Positions 6,557-13,676 of a stretch of 15,296 nt of DNA are shown piece by piece. Under the pieces are notes generated by a model that had not been told where the DNA came from, did not search any database, and worked only from the letters and a program-made list of their open reading frames with translations. Origin of the DNA: Maritimibacter sp. Lineage in GTDB: Bacteria > Pseudomonadota > Alphaproteobacteria > Rhodobacterales > Rhodobacteraceae. The stretch covers positions 1-15,296 of the forward strand of contig JAGRMP010000123.1 in the NCBI GenBank assembly GCA_020441225.1. Reading direction: 5' to 3'. A program made the position numbers and the translations under genes. Each line of letters starts with the position of its first letter. Within the stretch, counting starts at the first letter, position 1.

Positions 6557-8076
6557 TGGAAGCGGTGTTTTCCGGCCTCGCGACCGGCTTTGGCGTCGCG
6601 CTCGACCCGTTTAACCTGTTTCTCGTGCTGGCGGGCTGTTTTGCCGGCACCCTGATCGGCGCGCTCCCCGGCCTCGGCCCGATCAACGGCGTCGCGATCC
6701 TGCTGCCCATCGCCTACGGGCTGGGCTTCAGCCCCGAATCCGCGCTGATCCTCCTGGCCGGGATCTATTACGGCGCGGAATACGGCGGGCGGATCTCGTC
6801 GATCCTGCTGAACGTCCCCGGCGACGCGGGGGCGGTGATGACCACGCTCGACGGCAACCCGATGGCGCGCAACGGCGAGGCCGGCCGCGCCCTCTCGCTG
6901 TCGGCGGTCGCGTCCTTCGTCGGCGGCACCTTCGCGGTGATCCTCATGTCGCTCTTCGCGCCGGTCCTGGCCCGCTTCGCGGTCACCTTCTCGCCCGCCG
7001 ACTACGTGGCGCTGATGGTCTTTGCCTTTGCCTCGCTCGCCTCGCTGGTTGGCAAGAGCGCCGTCAAGACGCTGCTGGGCGCCACCGTCGGCCTGATGCT
7101 GGCGACCATCGGCATCGACGCCAACACCGGCGTGCCGCGCTTCACCTTCGGGATCCCGGACATCCTGGCCGGCATCGACTTCCTGATCGTGGTCGTGGGC
7201 CTGTTCGGCATGGCGGAACTCCTGACGCTGGTGGAACACCAGGTTTCGGGCAAGCTGAAGTCGCTGCCTGTGGACAAGAGCTTTGTCCGCTGGGCCGACC
7301 TGGCGAAATGCAAGTGGACCATCGCCCGGGCCTCGGTGATCGGCTTCTTCATCGGCATCCTGCCCGGCACCGGCGCCTCGGTCGCCTCGGCGGTGGCTTA
7401 CGGCACGGAAAAGCGGATCTCGGACAGCGAACAGACCTTCGGGACCGGCGATATCCGCGGACTGGCCGCGCCGGAGGCCGCCAACAACGCCGCCGCCGGC
7501 GGGGCGATGGTGCCGATGCTGACGCTGGGCATCCCCGGCTCGGGCACGACGGCGATCCTTCTCGGCGCGCTCTTGATGTTCAACATCCAGCCCGGCCCGA
7601 TGATGTTCACCCAGCGGCCCGAGGTGGCCTGGGGCCTGATCGCGTCGATGTATGTCGGCAACGTCGCGCTCCTGATCATCAACCTGCCGCTGGTGGGCCT
7701 CTTCGCCCGGATGCTGACGATCCCGCAGCACTACCTGACGCCGCTGATCGCGATCCTGGCCTTCATCGGGATCTACACCATCGTCGGCAACCCGTTCGAC
7801 CTGCTGATGATCACCGGCCTCGGCGTCTTCGGGTGGTTCCTGCGCAAGCTCGACTTCAGCCTGGCGCCGATCATCCTGGGCTTCGTCCTCGGCAGCCTGT
7901 TCGAGAACAACCTGCGCCGCGCGCTGTCGATCTCCGGCGGGGATTGGGGCATCCTGGTCGAGGACTACAAGAGCGTGATCCTCTACCTGCTGGCTGTGCT
8001 CGTCGTCGCCGCGCCGATCTGGTTGACCCGCCGGACGCGCACTGTGGAAGGCGATGCCACGGTCGACTACGACTGA
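6556..8076 (+). CDS. tctA: TctA family large membrane subunit of the TTT transporter
   Basis: 506 residues with about ten to twelve membrane helices, the normal size. TctA forms the transport path and couples carboxylate uptake to an ion gradient. Both internal repeats are visible: the N-terminal one with GTLIGALPGLGPINGVAILLPI-type residues and YYGAEYGGRISSILLNVPGD, and the C-terminal one with GILPGTGASVASAVAYGTEK and MLTLGIPGSGTTAILLGALL. ATG 6556 is preferred over GTG 6553 because AGAAGGAG (6541-6548) is better spaced for it. The junction TGATG makes tctB and tctA translationally coupled. Confidence 0.94.
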   Translation: MEAVFSGLATGFGVALDPFNLFLVLAGCFAGTLIGALPGLGPINGVAILLPIAYGLGFSPESALILLAGIYYGAEYGGRISSILLNVPGDAGAVMTTLDGNPMARNGEAGRALSLSAVASFVGGTFAVILMSLFAPVLARFAVTFSPADYVALMVFAFASLASLVGKSAVKTLLGATVGLMLATIGIDANTGVPRFTFGIPDILAGIDFLIVVVGLFGMAELLTLVEHQVSGKLKSLPVDKSFVRWADLAKCKWTIARASVIGFFIGILPGTGASVASAVAYGTEKRISDSEQTFGTGDIRGLAAPEAANNAAAGGAMVPMLTLGIPGSGTTAILLGALLMFNIQPGPMMFTQRPEVAWGLIASMYVGNVALLIINLPLVGLFARMLTIPQHYLTPLIAILAFIGIYTIVGNPFDLLMITGLGVFGWFLRKLDFSLAPIILGFVLGSLFENNLRRALSISGGDWGILVEDYKSVILYLLAVLVVAAPIWLTRRTRTVEGDATVDYD

Positions 8077-8080
8077 GCCG

Positions 8081-9100
8081 ATGACACAGGACCTTAAAAG
8101 CGCTGCGGCCACGCTTGTGGCCGCGCTCGCGGGGGCGGCTCTGGCCGCCCTCGCAGGCTTTCCGGCCGGGGCGTTGATCGGCAGCACGCTGGGGGTCGGT
8201 GCCATCGCGGTGGCCGGGGTTCGCGTCGACCTGCCGCCGCGGCTGCGCGACCTCGCCTTCGCGACCATCGGCATCTCGCTCGGTTCGGGCATCGACGACC
8301 GGCTGTTCGGCCAGCTCGGCACCTGGGCATTGAGCCTGACCATCCTGGTGGCGTCGCTGATCGCCACCATCGTCGCGGGCCGGATGATCCTGATGCGGGG
8401 CTTCGGCCTCGACGCCGGAACCGCAACGCTGGGCAGCGCCCCGGGCACCATGTCGAACGCCATCGCGGTGGCGCTCGACGGGCACGGCGATGCCGCCACC
8501 GTCATGGTCCTGCAACTGATGCGGCTCCTGGTGCTCGTCATCGCCGTACCGCCCCTGGCCACGGCGCTTGGCGGATCGGCCGACGGCACCGCCGACACAT
8601 TTCGCTCCATGCCGCTCGCTGTCTTTGCCGTGCTCCTGGGTCTTGCGCTGGCGCTGGGCCATGTCGGTGCCCGCGCCGGTCTGCCCGCCGCCAGTCTGCT
8701 GGCCGGCATGGCGCTGAGCGCGACAGGCCACGCGACCGGGCTGGTCGCCGGCGCGGCGCCGCCCTGGGCGATCTTTGCCGCCTTCGCCATCACCGGCGCC
8801 GTGCTGAGTACGCGGATGAGCCGCGTGACCGCCGCGGAGGTCAAGCGCAGCGCCTTGGCGGGGCTGGCGCTGGTCGCAACCTCGCTCGTCATCTCGCTGG
8901 GCTTCGCGCTGCTTGCGCAGGACGTCACCGGCCTGCATTTCGCGCAGGTGTGGATCGCCTATGCCCCCGGCGGGGTCGAAGCGATGGCCGCGATCGGCCT
9001 GTCGCTGGGCTACGACCCGGCCTATGTTGCCGTCCACCATTTCGCGCGGATCTTCGCACTCCTCTTGATTGTTCCATTGGCATTGCGGCTCTGGCGCTGA
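8081..9100 (+). CDS. AbrB family membrane protein (Gneg_AbrB_dup, 'ammonia monooxygenase'-type)
   Basis: 339 residues with about ten hydrophobic helices in two repeated halves. The repeated AbrB pattern is seen as GFPAGALIGSTLGVGAIAV with GSAPGTMSNAIAVA in the first half and GLPAASLLAGMALSA with AYAPGGVEAMAAIGLSL in the second. The family is annotated as putative transporter or regulator without a firm function and often sits beside TTT or TRAP transporter genes. It begins five bases after the tctA stop, so it is probably the last gene of the operon. An in-frame ATG at 8054 would add nine residues and overlap tctA; neither start has a strong ribosome-binding site. Confidence 0.85.
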   Translation: MTQDLKSAAATLVAALAGAALAALAGFPAGALIGSTLGVGAIAVAGVRVDLPPRLRDLAFATIGISLGSGIDDRLFGQLGTWALSLTILVASLIATIVAGRMILMRGFGLDAGTATLGSAPGTMSNAIAVALDGHGDAATVMVLQLMRLLVLVIAVPPLATALGGSADGTADTFRSMPLAVFAVLLGLALALGHVGARAGLPAASLLAGMALSATGHATGLVAGAAPPWAIFAAFAITGAVLSTRMSRVTAAEVKRSALAGLALVATSLVISLGFALLAQDVTGLHFAQVWIAYAPGGVEAMAAIGLSLGYDPAYVAVHHFARIFALLLIVPLALRLWR

Positions 9101-9933
9101 TCAATCCCCCTGCTTTCCTGGTCTCCGGTTCATCGAGCCGCTTCACGCGGTTGGCTTTGGAGGCAGCGGTGTCGGCGTGCAACGCACTGCTCTGATTGCA
9201 TTGGCAACCAACGTGCCGCGCGGCGTCGCAAAGCTCACTTCTGAAGTTCCCGGGATGTGGGCTTGCGACGTTTCCACATGTCGGGATCGCGTCGGCAGCG
9301 AACGTCCGCCTTCCGCCGGTCCGGCCAGACGTCGCGCCCCTGCGAAACAGATCGCGCAATCGCGGCGAATGACCGCTGTGGAGACGCTGCGCTGCGTCGT
9401 CCGGGGTCAAATGAATGGCCGCGACGCACCGTTCCGCGCCCTTCGCCTGATCGGGTGACCGGGTTTGCGCTCGCCGGGCCAGGCTGCTCCCGGATCAGGA
9501 GCGTCGCCCGGGCGCTTCTCGGCGGTCCAACCGGCTCTGGAGCCAGTTCGGCGCCTCGTCCGCAACCGGTCCGACCTCTGTTCGGGCCCAGCTGTACCCG
9601 CTTGGGGAAGTGGCCTGCCTTTTCCAGCCGCGCGACGCGCTGCGGCGAGCAGAGGACCAACGCCCGTTGGTGGCGCTTCGAAAGCATCTTCACCACGATA
9701 CCACCATGACTGAAGAGCATCGCGATGCCCCAGGCTGCGACGATACCTGGGCCCACCGGCGCTATCATACTGGGCAGACTGTCGAAATCGGTCTTCGAGG
9801 CCACGCAGGATTGGAGACGACGGTTTTTGGCCCGCGCGGCAGATCTCCGCATCCGGTCTGCAGCGATCTGAGGCAGGACGAGACGAAACCTCGCCCGTCT
9901 CTCTCACCCGCAACCTGTACGTCGTTGATCTTG
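9101..9933. other. Gene-poor scar between the transporter operon and tRNA-His
   Basis: About 830 bp with no intact gene I can support. The one recognisable element is a frameshifted AlpA-type relic (9495-9687). The flanks, 9101-9494 and 9688-9933, hold open frames on both strands with compositions typical of noncoding GC-rich DNA and no motif I recognise. Position beside the 3' end of a tRNA suggests the remains of an integrated element, but I see no integrase and no duplicated tRNA 3' end. Confidence 0.55.
9495..9687 (-). pseudogene. AlpA-family excisionase/transcriptional regulator relic, frameshifted
   Basis: From ATG 9687 the frame reads MLSKRHQRALVLCSPQRVAR then LEKAGHFPKRVQLGPNR, the AlpA/Xis helix-turn-helix and wing. 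The continuation, VGPVADEAPNWLQSRLDR, is found one frame over and ends at TGA 9495-9497. One extra base around 9574-9580 explains the break, and the repaired protein would be 63 residues, a normal AlpA length. AlpA proteins are small regulators or directionality factors of prophages and integrative islands. Confidence 0.75.
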
Positions 9934-10010
9934 TGGTACCGCCTCCCCGGCTTGAACGGGGGACCTCTGGATCCACAATCCAGCGCTCTAACCAACTGAG
10001 CTAAGGCGGC
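9934..10010 (-). tRNA. tRNA-His (anticodon GTG), no G-1, A73, CCA encoded
   Basis: A full cloverleaf of 77 nt. Acceptor GCCGCCT pairs with AGGCGGT (a G1-T72 wobble at the end), the anticodon stem CTGGA/TCCAG encloses TTGTGGA, and the T stem CCCCG/CGGGG encloses TTCAAGC. The anticodon CAC on the plus strand lies at 9974-9976. The base before position 1 is T, so no G-1 is encoded, and the discriminator is A73. This is the known alphaproteobacterial exception to histidine tRNA identity. The CCA end (9934-9936) is genomically encoded. Confidence 0.97.
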
Positions 10011-10159
10011 ACGCCGGAGGGATTTACCGCCCGTTCCCTGCCATTGCAAGGGGGAATGCACCCCCGAACGCACCGCAACCGCTCCGGTTCGCCACCTGTT
10101 CGGGGTTGAAAATTGCGCCGCGCCCGCGCAAGGTCGGGCACCTTTGCGGAGTGAGCACC

Positions 10160-10369
10160 ATGGGCATCAACAGCGAGACTGACATCACCGCCAACCTGCA
10201 GATCGGGCCGACCACGCTCGGCATGGTCCGGATCTTTATCGAAGGCGACGGGATTGACCTGCCGATGGATTTCGACCCCGAGGAAGCGGATGAGATCGCC
10301 GAGGAAATCCGCGCCGCCGCGGCCCAGGCCCGGGCGATGTCCAAGCCGAAAGGGAAAGGCAGGCGCTGA
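10160..10369 (+). CDS. DUF6324 family small protein
   Basis: 69 residues, soluble, acidic in the middle and basic at the C-terminus (MSKPKGKGRR). The core NLQIGPTTLGMVRIFIEGDG followed by MDFDPEEADEIAEEIRAAA matches a small uncharacterised family that I associate with Rhodobacteraceae; the last part should form a helix. Function is unknown. ATG 10160 is chosen over a longer in-frame start because GGAG (10148-10151) lies eight bases upstream; GTG 10151 is a less likely alternative. Confidence 0.8.
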   Translation: MGINSETDITANLQIGPTTLGMVRIFIEGDGIDLPMDFDPEEADEIAEEIRAAAAQARAMSKPKGKGRR

Positions 10370-10624
10370 CAGGTCCCCAGGGGCTCCCTGCGTCCGGCAC
10401 GCGCATCCGGGAAAGGACACGCCGGAGCCGGGCCGATCGGCCCGAAGGGTCCGACATCATCGCAGCCGACCCGTCACCCGACGCCCTGCCGAAACCGCAC
10501 GGAACTGCACCTAAACTGCATGGATATGGCACCGAGCTGGCCGCGCCGCGCCGCCGCGCGCAAGCGCGGCACCCCCGCCCGCCGCAGGCGCGCGCCGAAG
10601 GCGCTCCCGACATCGTCGCGGCGT

Positions 10625-11089
10625 TCAGACCAGCGGATCGACCAACCCCGCTACGCCCGGATCGCGAAACCCCTGTAGCCGGCTGGCGGCATGGCGGGCG
10701 AATTTCTGCAGCATCACCTTGCGGCGCGCGGGCGCCAGTTTCGTCTCCGGTCCCATGCGGACGATCTCCGCATCGTAGCCGTCGGCGATGATCAGCCCGG
10801 TTTCCGGCGGCAGCAGCTCGGTCGGAAACTCGGCGTCGACCGCCCAGAAATAACGGTCGCCCCATTCCAGATAGCCCTGCCACTTCGCGTCCGCCGCGAA
10901 ATCGGCGCGCGACGATTTGCATTCGATCACCCAGAACTCGCCCTTCGGCCCGAGCGCGAAAACGTCCATCCGCAGCCCCCGGGCCGGCACGAATTCCTCG
11001 ACCGAGACGAAATCGTGCTGCCGCAGGTGCCGCGCCACACCCCGCGCGAGGAGCTGTCCGGGCTGATATGTGAGGGCGGTATCCTGCAT
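10625..11089 (-). CDS. mmcB: MmcB family DNA repair protein
   Basis: 154 residues, single MmcB (DUF1052) domain. The nuclease-like core is visible as RMDVFALGPKGEFWVIECKSS, followed by DAKWQGYLEWGDRYFWAVDA and LLPPETGLIIADGYDAEIVR; the D...E-x-K pattern recalls PD-(D/E)XK folds. In Caulobacter mmcB belongs to the LexA regulon and contributes to mitomycin C resistance. ATG 11089 is used because homology starts there. A LexA box lies 11 nt upstream, leaving no room for a longer coding start. The gene is divergent from the APH(6)-type kinase with 61 bp between starts. Confidence 0.9.
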   Translation of the reverse strand: MQDTALTYQPGQLLARGVARHLRQHDFVSVEEFVPARGLRMDVFALGPKGEFWVIECKSSRADFAADAKWQGYLEWGDRYFWAVDAEFPTELLPPETGLIIADGYDAEIVRMGPETKLAPARRKVMLQKFARHAASRLQGFRDPGVAGLVDPLV

Positions 11090-11100
11090 GGGCACACCAT

Positions 11101-11115
11101 GAACAAGGGGTGAAC
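11101..11115 (-). promoter_or_regulatory. LexA (SOS) box GTTC-N7-GTTC
   Basis: Read toward mmcB the site is GTTCACCCCTTGTTC, an exact match to the alphaproteobacterial SOS operator GTTC-N7-GTTC. It sits 12-26 bp before the mmcB start, where LexA would block transcription. The same site is 36 bp before the first possible start of the divergent kinase and could affect that promoter too. Confidence 0.85.
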
Positions 11116-11150
11116 AAAAGTCCAGCCTTGCCAGTACGCCCCCGCGTGGC

Positions 11151-12005
11151 ATGCTGCACGTCATGCCCGATCCCCATCCCTTTCTCGCCCTTTGGCGCCT
11201 CTCCGCGCCCGAGCCTCTGAAACAGGAAGGCCACGCCCATGTCTGGCGCGTGACCCGGACCGACGGCACGTTCGCCGCGCTCAAGATCTTCCTGCCCGGG
11301 CGCGGCGGCAACGAGCGCAACGCCGCGGCCTGGCACCGGCGCTATGCCCGCACGGGCCTCTGCCCCGCGGTGCTCGCCGAAACCGGCGACGCGGTGCTCT
11401 ACGACTGGGCCCCCGGCGACAGCCTCGGCGATCTGTTCCGCGCCGGGGAGCCGGACAGGGCCGACGCGCTTCTGGGCCAGGTCATGGCCGGGCTCCACGC
11501 CGCCCCCGCAGACAGCGCCGGCCCCTTCGTGGCCCTGCGCGACTACGCCCGCGCCCTTGCGACCTTCACCCCGCCCGGCACCTTCACCGCCGCCCAACGC
11601 GCCGACATGGCACGGGCGGCCGAACTGCAGGCCACGCTCCTCGCCAGGACGCCCCCGGGCAGCCTCCGCCTGCTCCACGGCGATCTGCACCACGACAACG
11701 TGCTCGGCGCCGGAGACCGCTGGGCCGCGATCGACCCCAAAGCGGTGATCGGAGACATCCATTTCGAACCGGCAAACGCCTTTCGCAACCCGAATGGCGG
11801 CCGGGCGGCGGCGCTGGACCCGGCCCGGATCGACCGGCGCGCCGATCTGTGGGCGGCGGCCTTGGGGCTCGACCGCGCGCGGCTCCTCGACTGGGCGGCC
11901 GCCAAATGCGCCTTGTCGATTGCCTGGACCTGCGCCGACCCCGCCGCCGCCTTGCCGCAGGACGACCTCGCGCTTCTGTCGGTCCTGCTGGCCCGCGCGG
12001 GCTGA
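11151..12005 (+). CDS. APH(6)/hydroxyurea-phosphotransferase family kinase
   Basis: 284 residues, aminoglycoside 6-phosphotransferase/'hydroxyurea antibiotic resistance kinase' fold. The nucleotide-binding lysine is in FAALKIF (K45), the catalytic loop is LLHGDLHHDNVL (D178), and the metal site is AIDPKAVIGD (D195) followed by FEPANAFRNP, the signature of the APH(6)/Hur group. Chromosomal members of soil and marine alphaproteobacteria are widespread and mostly untested, so antibiotic resistance should not be assumed. ATG 11151 or the in-frame ATG 11163 could be the start; neither has a good ribosome-binding site. No partner gene is linked. Confidence 0.85.
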   Translation: MLHVMPDPHPFLALWRLSAPEPLKQEGHAHVWRVTRTDGTFAALKIFLPGRGGNERNAAAWHRRYARTGLCPAVLAETGDAVLYDWAPGDSLGDLFRAGEPDRADALLGQVMAGLHAAPADSAGPFVALRDYARALATFTPPGTFTAAQRADMARAAELQATLLARTPPGSLRLLHGDLHHDNVLGAGDRWAAIDPKAVIGDIHFEPANAFRNPNGGRAAALDPARIDRRADLWAAALGLDRARLLDWAAAKCALSIAWTCADPAAALPQDDLALLSVLLARAG

Positions 12006-12026
12006 CCGCCTCTCCACACCCGCCCC

Positions 12027-12055
12027 TTGCACTCGCGTGTCTGTGCGACTAGGTA
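12027..12055 (+). promoter_or_regulatory. Sigma-70-type promoter of the structured RNA
   Basis: -35 TTGCAC (12027-12032), a 17-bp spacer, and -10 TAGGTA (12050-12055), followed by a GC-rich discriminator as in stable RNA promoters. Transcription would begin near 12060-12062, where the outer stem of the predicted RNA starts. Confidence 0.5.
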
Positions 12056-12058
12056 GCC

Positions 12059-12228
12059 GGGTGGCGGTCTGCCCTTCTCGTAACGAGGACAAATTCCGGT
12101 GGCCTTAAAGACTTCCGAGGGAGCTGGCTCTGTCCGGACCGTGGTCCGGTTACCTGGCGCCCACCTGTACATACAGGTCCTCGGGAATTAAGTTGCCTCA
12201 ACGGTCGCGGTGGTCCCGCCACACCCCC
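12059..12228 (+). ncRNA. Structured RNA candidate of about 170 nt, 6S-like architecture
   Basis: No convincing protein frame, but nested complementarity across the whole stretch. Outer stem: GGGTGGCGG (12059-12067) with CCGCCACACCC (12216-12226, one bulged A). Upper helix: GGC-CTTAA (12101-12108) with TTAAG-tt-GCC (12188-12197), then TTCCGAGG (12113-12120) with CCTCGGGAA (12179-12187). Terminal hairpins: CCGGACC/GGTCCGG (12134-12149) and ACCTGTA/TACAGGT (12163-12178). A small hairpin CTCG-TAA-CGAG (12077-12087) lies in the 5' side of the internal bubble. A long irregular rod with a central bubble and this length resemble 6S RNA, and GGCCTTAAA recalls a segment of E. coli 6S. I could not match it to a family with certainty. 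The strand is inferred from the promoter. Confidence 0.5.
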
Positions 12229-12241
12229 CCGCAAGCCCGAA

Positions 12242-12266
12242 ACAAAAAGAGCGCCCCTCGGGGCGC
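12242..12266 (-). terminator. Intrinsic terminator of the small membrane protein gene
   Basis: On the minus strand GCGCCCCGAGGGGCGC forms a strong hairpin (12251-12266) followed by CTCTTTTTGTTT. It lies about 30 bp after the stop of the gene at 12296-12622. On the plus strand the hairpin is not followed by T residues. Confidence 0.85.
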
Positions 12267-12295
12267 CCGTTCGTGTCCGGCGGTACGGATTGCGG

Positions 12296-12622
12296 TCAAC
12301 GCAGCCCGCGACGCGCCCGCGGCGCTTCGGCCGCAACCTTCACGCGGGCCGGGATATTGGTCGCCACCGGGATCCGCTTGCCGCCCTGCGGCCCGTCATC
12401 CTGCTCTTCCATCCGCATGATGGTGATGGCGAACTGCACGCCGGCAAAGACCACCCCGTTGAAGAACACCAGCATGACCAGGGCGATCCAGCCCACGTTC
12501 GAGGTCGAGATCAGGTGCCACAGGTTGGCCACGTTGAGAAAGAGCAGCGCACCGACGAAAACCGCCGAGAGGCCAAAGCCCATGATCACGTTCTTGATGT
12601 AGAGGCGGACGAGCTCCGGCAT
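12296..12622 (-). CDS. Small two-helix inner-membrane protein, unknown function
   Basis: 108 residues. Two hydrophobic helices, about 13-32 (IMGFGLSAVFVGALLFLNVA) and 45-68 (IALVMLVFFNGVVFAGVQFA), are followed by a 38-residue basic, proline/alanine-rich cytoplasmic tail. I do not recognise a named family; it looks like a conserved Rhodobacterales hypothetical protein. ATG 12622 is chosen because MPELVRLYIKNV gives a normal short N-terminus and GGGGA lies upstream; a longer start at 12691 would add a stretch of unlike composition. Its own terminator follows, so it is probably monocistronic. Confidence 0.7.
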   Translation of the reverse strand: MPELVRLYIKNVIMGFGLSAVFVGALLFLNVANLWHLISTSNVGWIALVMLVFFNGVVFAGVQFAITIMRMEEQDDGPQGGKRIPVATNIPARVKVAAEAPRARRGLR

Positions 12623-12788
12623 GATCGGTCCCCGATGTCTGTTCGCGTGGCAATTCCATTCCAAACCTAGCATCTGTGATCCGCTTGCCAAGCGTCATGC
12701 TGTCACATCGTCCAGATTGTCCCGAAATCGGCGAAAATACGCAGAGGACCGCTCGGATTCCTGCAAGTTCACACCACAATCGCCGCCA

Positions 12789-13360
12789 ATGGGAGCCGCC
12801 GCCGCCATGGCACGCGACGGCGACGACCGGTTCGCCAAGGTCACCCCGACGGCCGCGCAGGTGGGTTTCAGCCAAGCCGGCGATCCGTTCCCGTCCTTCG
12901 ACGAGCGCCAGGTGGCCGTTCTCGAAGACCTGATGTGGGACCACGGCGCGCTCGGCCGACCGCAGATGGCCGGAACCTTCGCCGCGATCCGCGCCGAAGA
13001 CCCGATCCGGTCGCAAGCGGTGCGGCGCCGTTTTCCCGGCAAGAAGGACCTGCCGACCGATCTTGGCGTCTGGAGCGGCGAACCCACCCGGATGCCGGCC
13101 CGGATGTACAGCGAATACCTGCGCGGGCCGTTTCTCGAAAACCGGCTTTCGGCCGGGCGGTTTGCCGTGGAGGGCCGTGTGGTCGCGCTCAGAAACATCG
13201 CCACGCCGGTCCTCGTGGTGGCGACCGAGGGCGATCGCATCGCGCCCAGGCGCACGGTTGGCAAGACGACGCTGTTCACCGATTGCGACCTGACCTTCGT
13301 GCTGGTGGAGGGCGGCCATAACGGTGGCTCCCGAGCCAGCCAGCACCCCCGGGACGCCTA
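12789..13360 (+). pseudogene. C-terminal remnant of a PhaC-like (polyhydroxyalkanoate synthase family) alpha/beta hydrolase
   Basis: The frame resembles the part of PhaC-like proteins that follows the nucleophile elbow: AAAAMARDGDDRFAKVT, VAVLEDLMWDHGALGRPQMAG, PTRMPARMYSEYLRGPFLEN, RFAVEGRVVALRNIATPVLVV, then GDRIAP and FVLVEGGHNGG. The catalytic Asp (GDR) and His (GGHN) remain, but the N-terminal half with the nucleophile Cys box is absent. The conserved DHIAPW is DRIAPR. After GGHNGG the family C-terminus is lost, with a possible frame change near 13330. The frame stays open to 13481 without homology. It is best read as a decaying fragment, not an active enzyme. Confidence 0.75.
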
Positions 13361-13676
13361 TAGCACACAGTCGAACGTCGCCCGGGGACGCAAAATGTCG
13401 ACCCTGACAGTTGGATCGTTCGGCACGGGCCACGGGACGGCATCCGGTACGGCGCGAGGCGCGGACCGTGGCGCTACCTGAGTTAATGAAAGGTTAAACC
13501 CGCTTCCGGTCGGGGATAAGATCGGGAAATAGTCCCTTATTTATCATCCACTTGAACGAAATCCAGAAATCCGGAAATCCGGATTTCTGGATTTCCGGCG
13601 GGTCCGGATCAGCCCCTGGCGCGCGTCCCCGCCGCACCGCCGATCCCACGTGGAACAGCCCCTGCGGCGACCCGCC
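13361..13676. other. Convergent intergenic region with an inverted repeat
   Basis: Lies between the PhaC-like remnant and the end of nusB. No gene is supported. The stretch 13480-13600 is AT-rich relative to the window and contains a long perfect inverted repeat, described separately. No T-run marks an intrinsic terminator for nusB. Confidence 0.6.
13558..13595. repeat. 16-bp perfect inverted repeat with 6-bp loop
   Basis: GAAATCCAGAAATCCG (13558-13573) is exactly complementary to CGGATTTCTGGATTTC (13580-13595) around GAAATC. The left half is itself built from tandem GAAATCC units, three in a row. It is found about 80 bp beyond the nusB stop. It could be a bidirectional mRNA 3' hairpin, a REP-type element, or the end of a small mobile element. 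Confidence 0.8.

Noticed and set aside
6340..8928. 862-codon minus-strand frame across tctB, tctA and the AbrB gene
   Set aside because: Low-complexity Arg/Asp/His/Gln-rich sequence with no recognisable fold, opposite three well-recognised membrane proteins.
9235..9852. 205-codon minus-strand frame containing part of the AlpA sequence
   Set aside because: Only about 35 residues in the middle resemble AlpA; the rest, including the C-terminal half, is out of frame with the AlpA continuation. The relic call at 9495-9687 explains the homology better.
9101..10010. attL/attR duplication of the tRNA-His 3' end
   Set aside because: I saw no second copy of the last 15-20 bases of the tRNA in the gap to its left, so the island scar rests on the AlpA relic alone.
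10236..12092. 618-codon minus-strand frame across the DUF6324, mmcB and kinase region
   Set aside because: It covers real genes on both strands and reads as Gly/Arg-rich noise. It overlaps mmcB in another frame.
12059..12228. tmRNA, SRP RNA or RNase P RNA as the identity of the structured RNA
   Set aside because: No tag frame with a T-arm, no GGAAGG-AGCAGCC-type SRP loop, and no GAGGAAAGTCC P4 motif on either strand.
12621..12788. N-terminal extension of the PhaC-like frame
   Set aside because: The 56 codons before 12789 do not resemble PhaC, and part of them overlaps the upstream region of the divergent membrane-protein gene.
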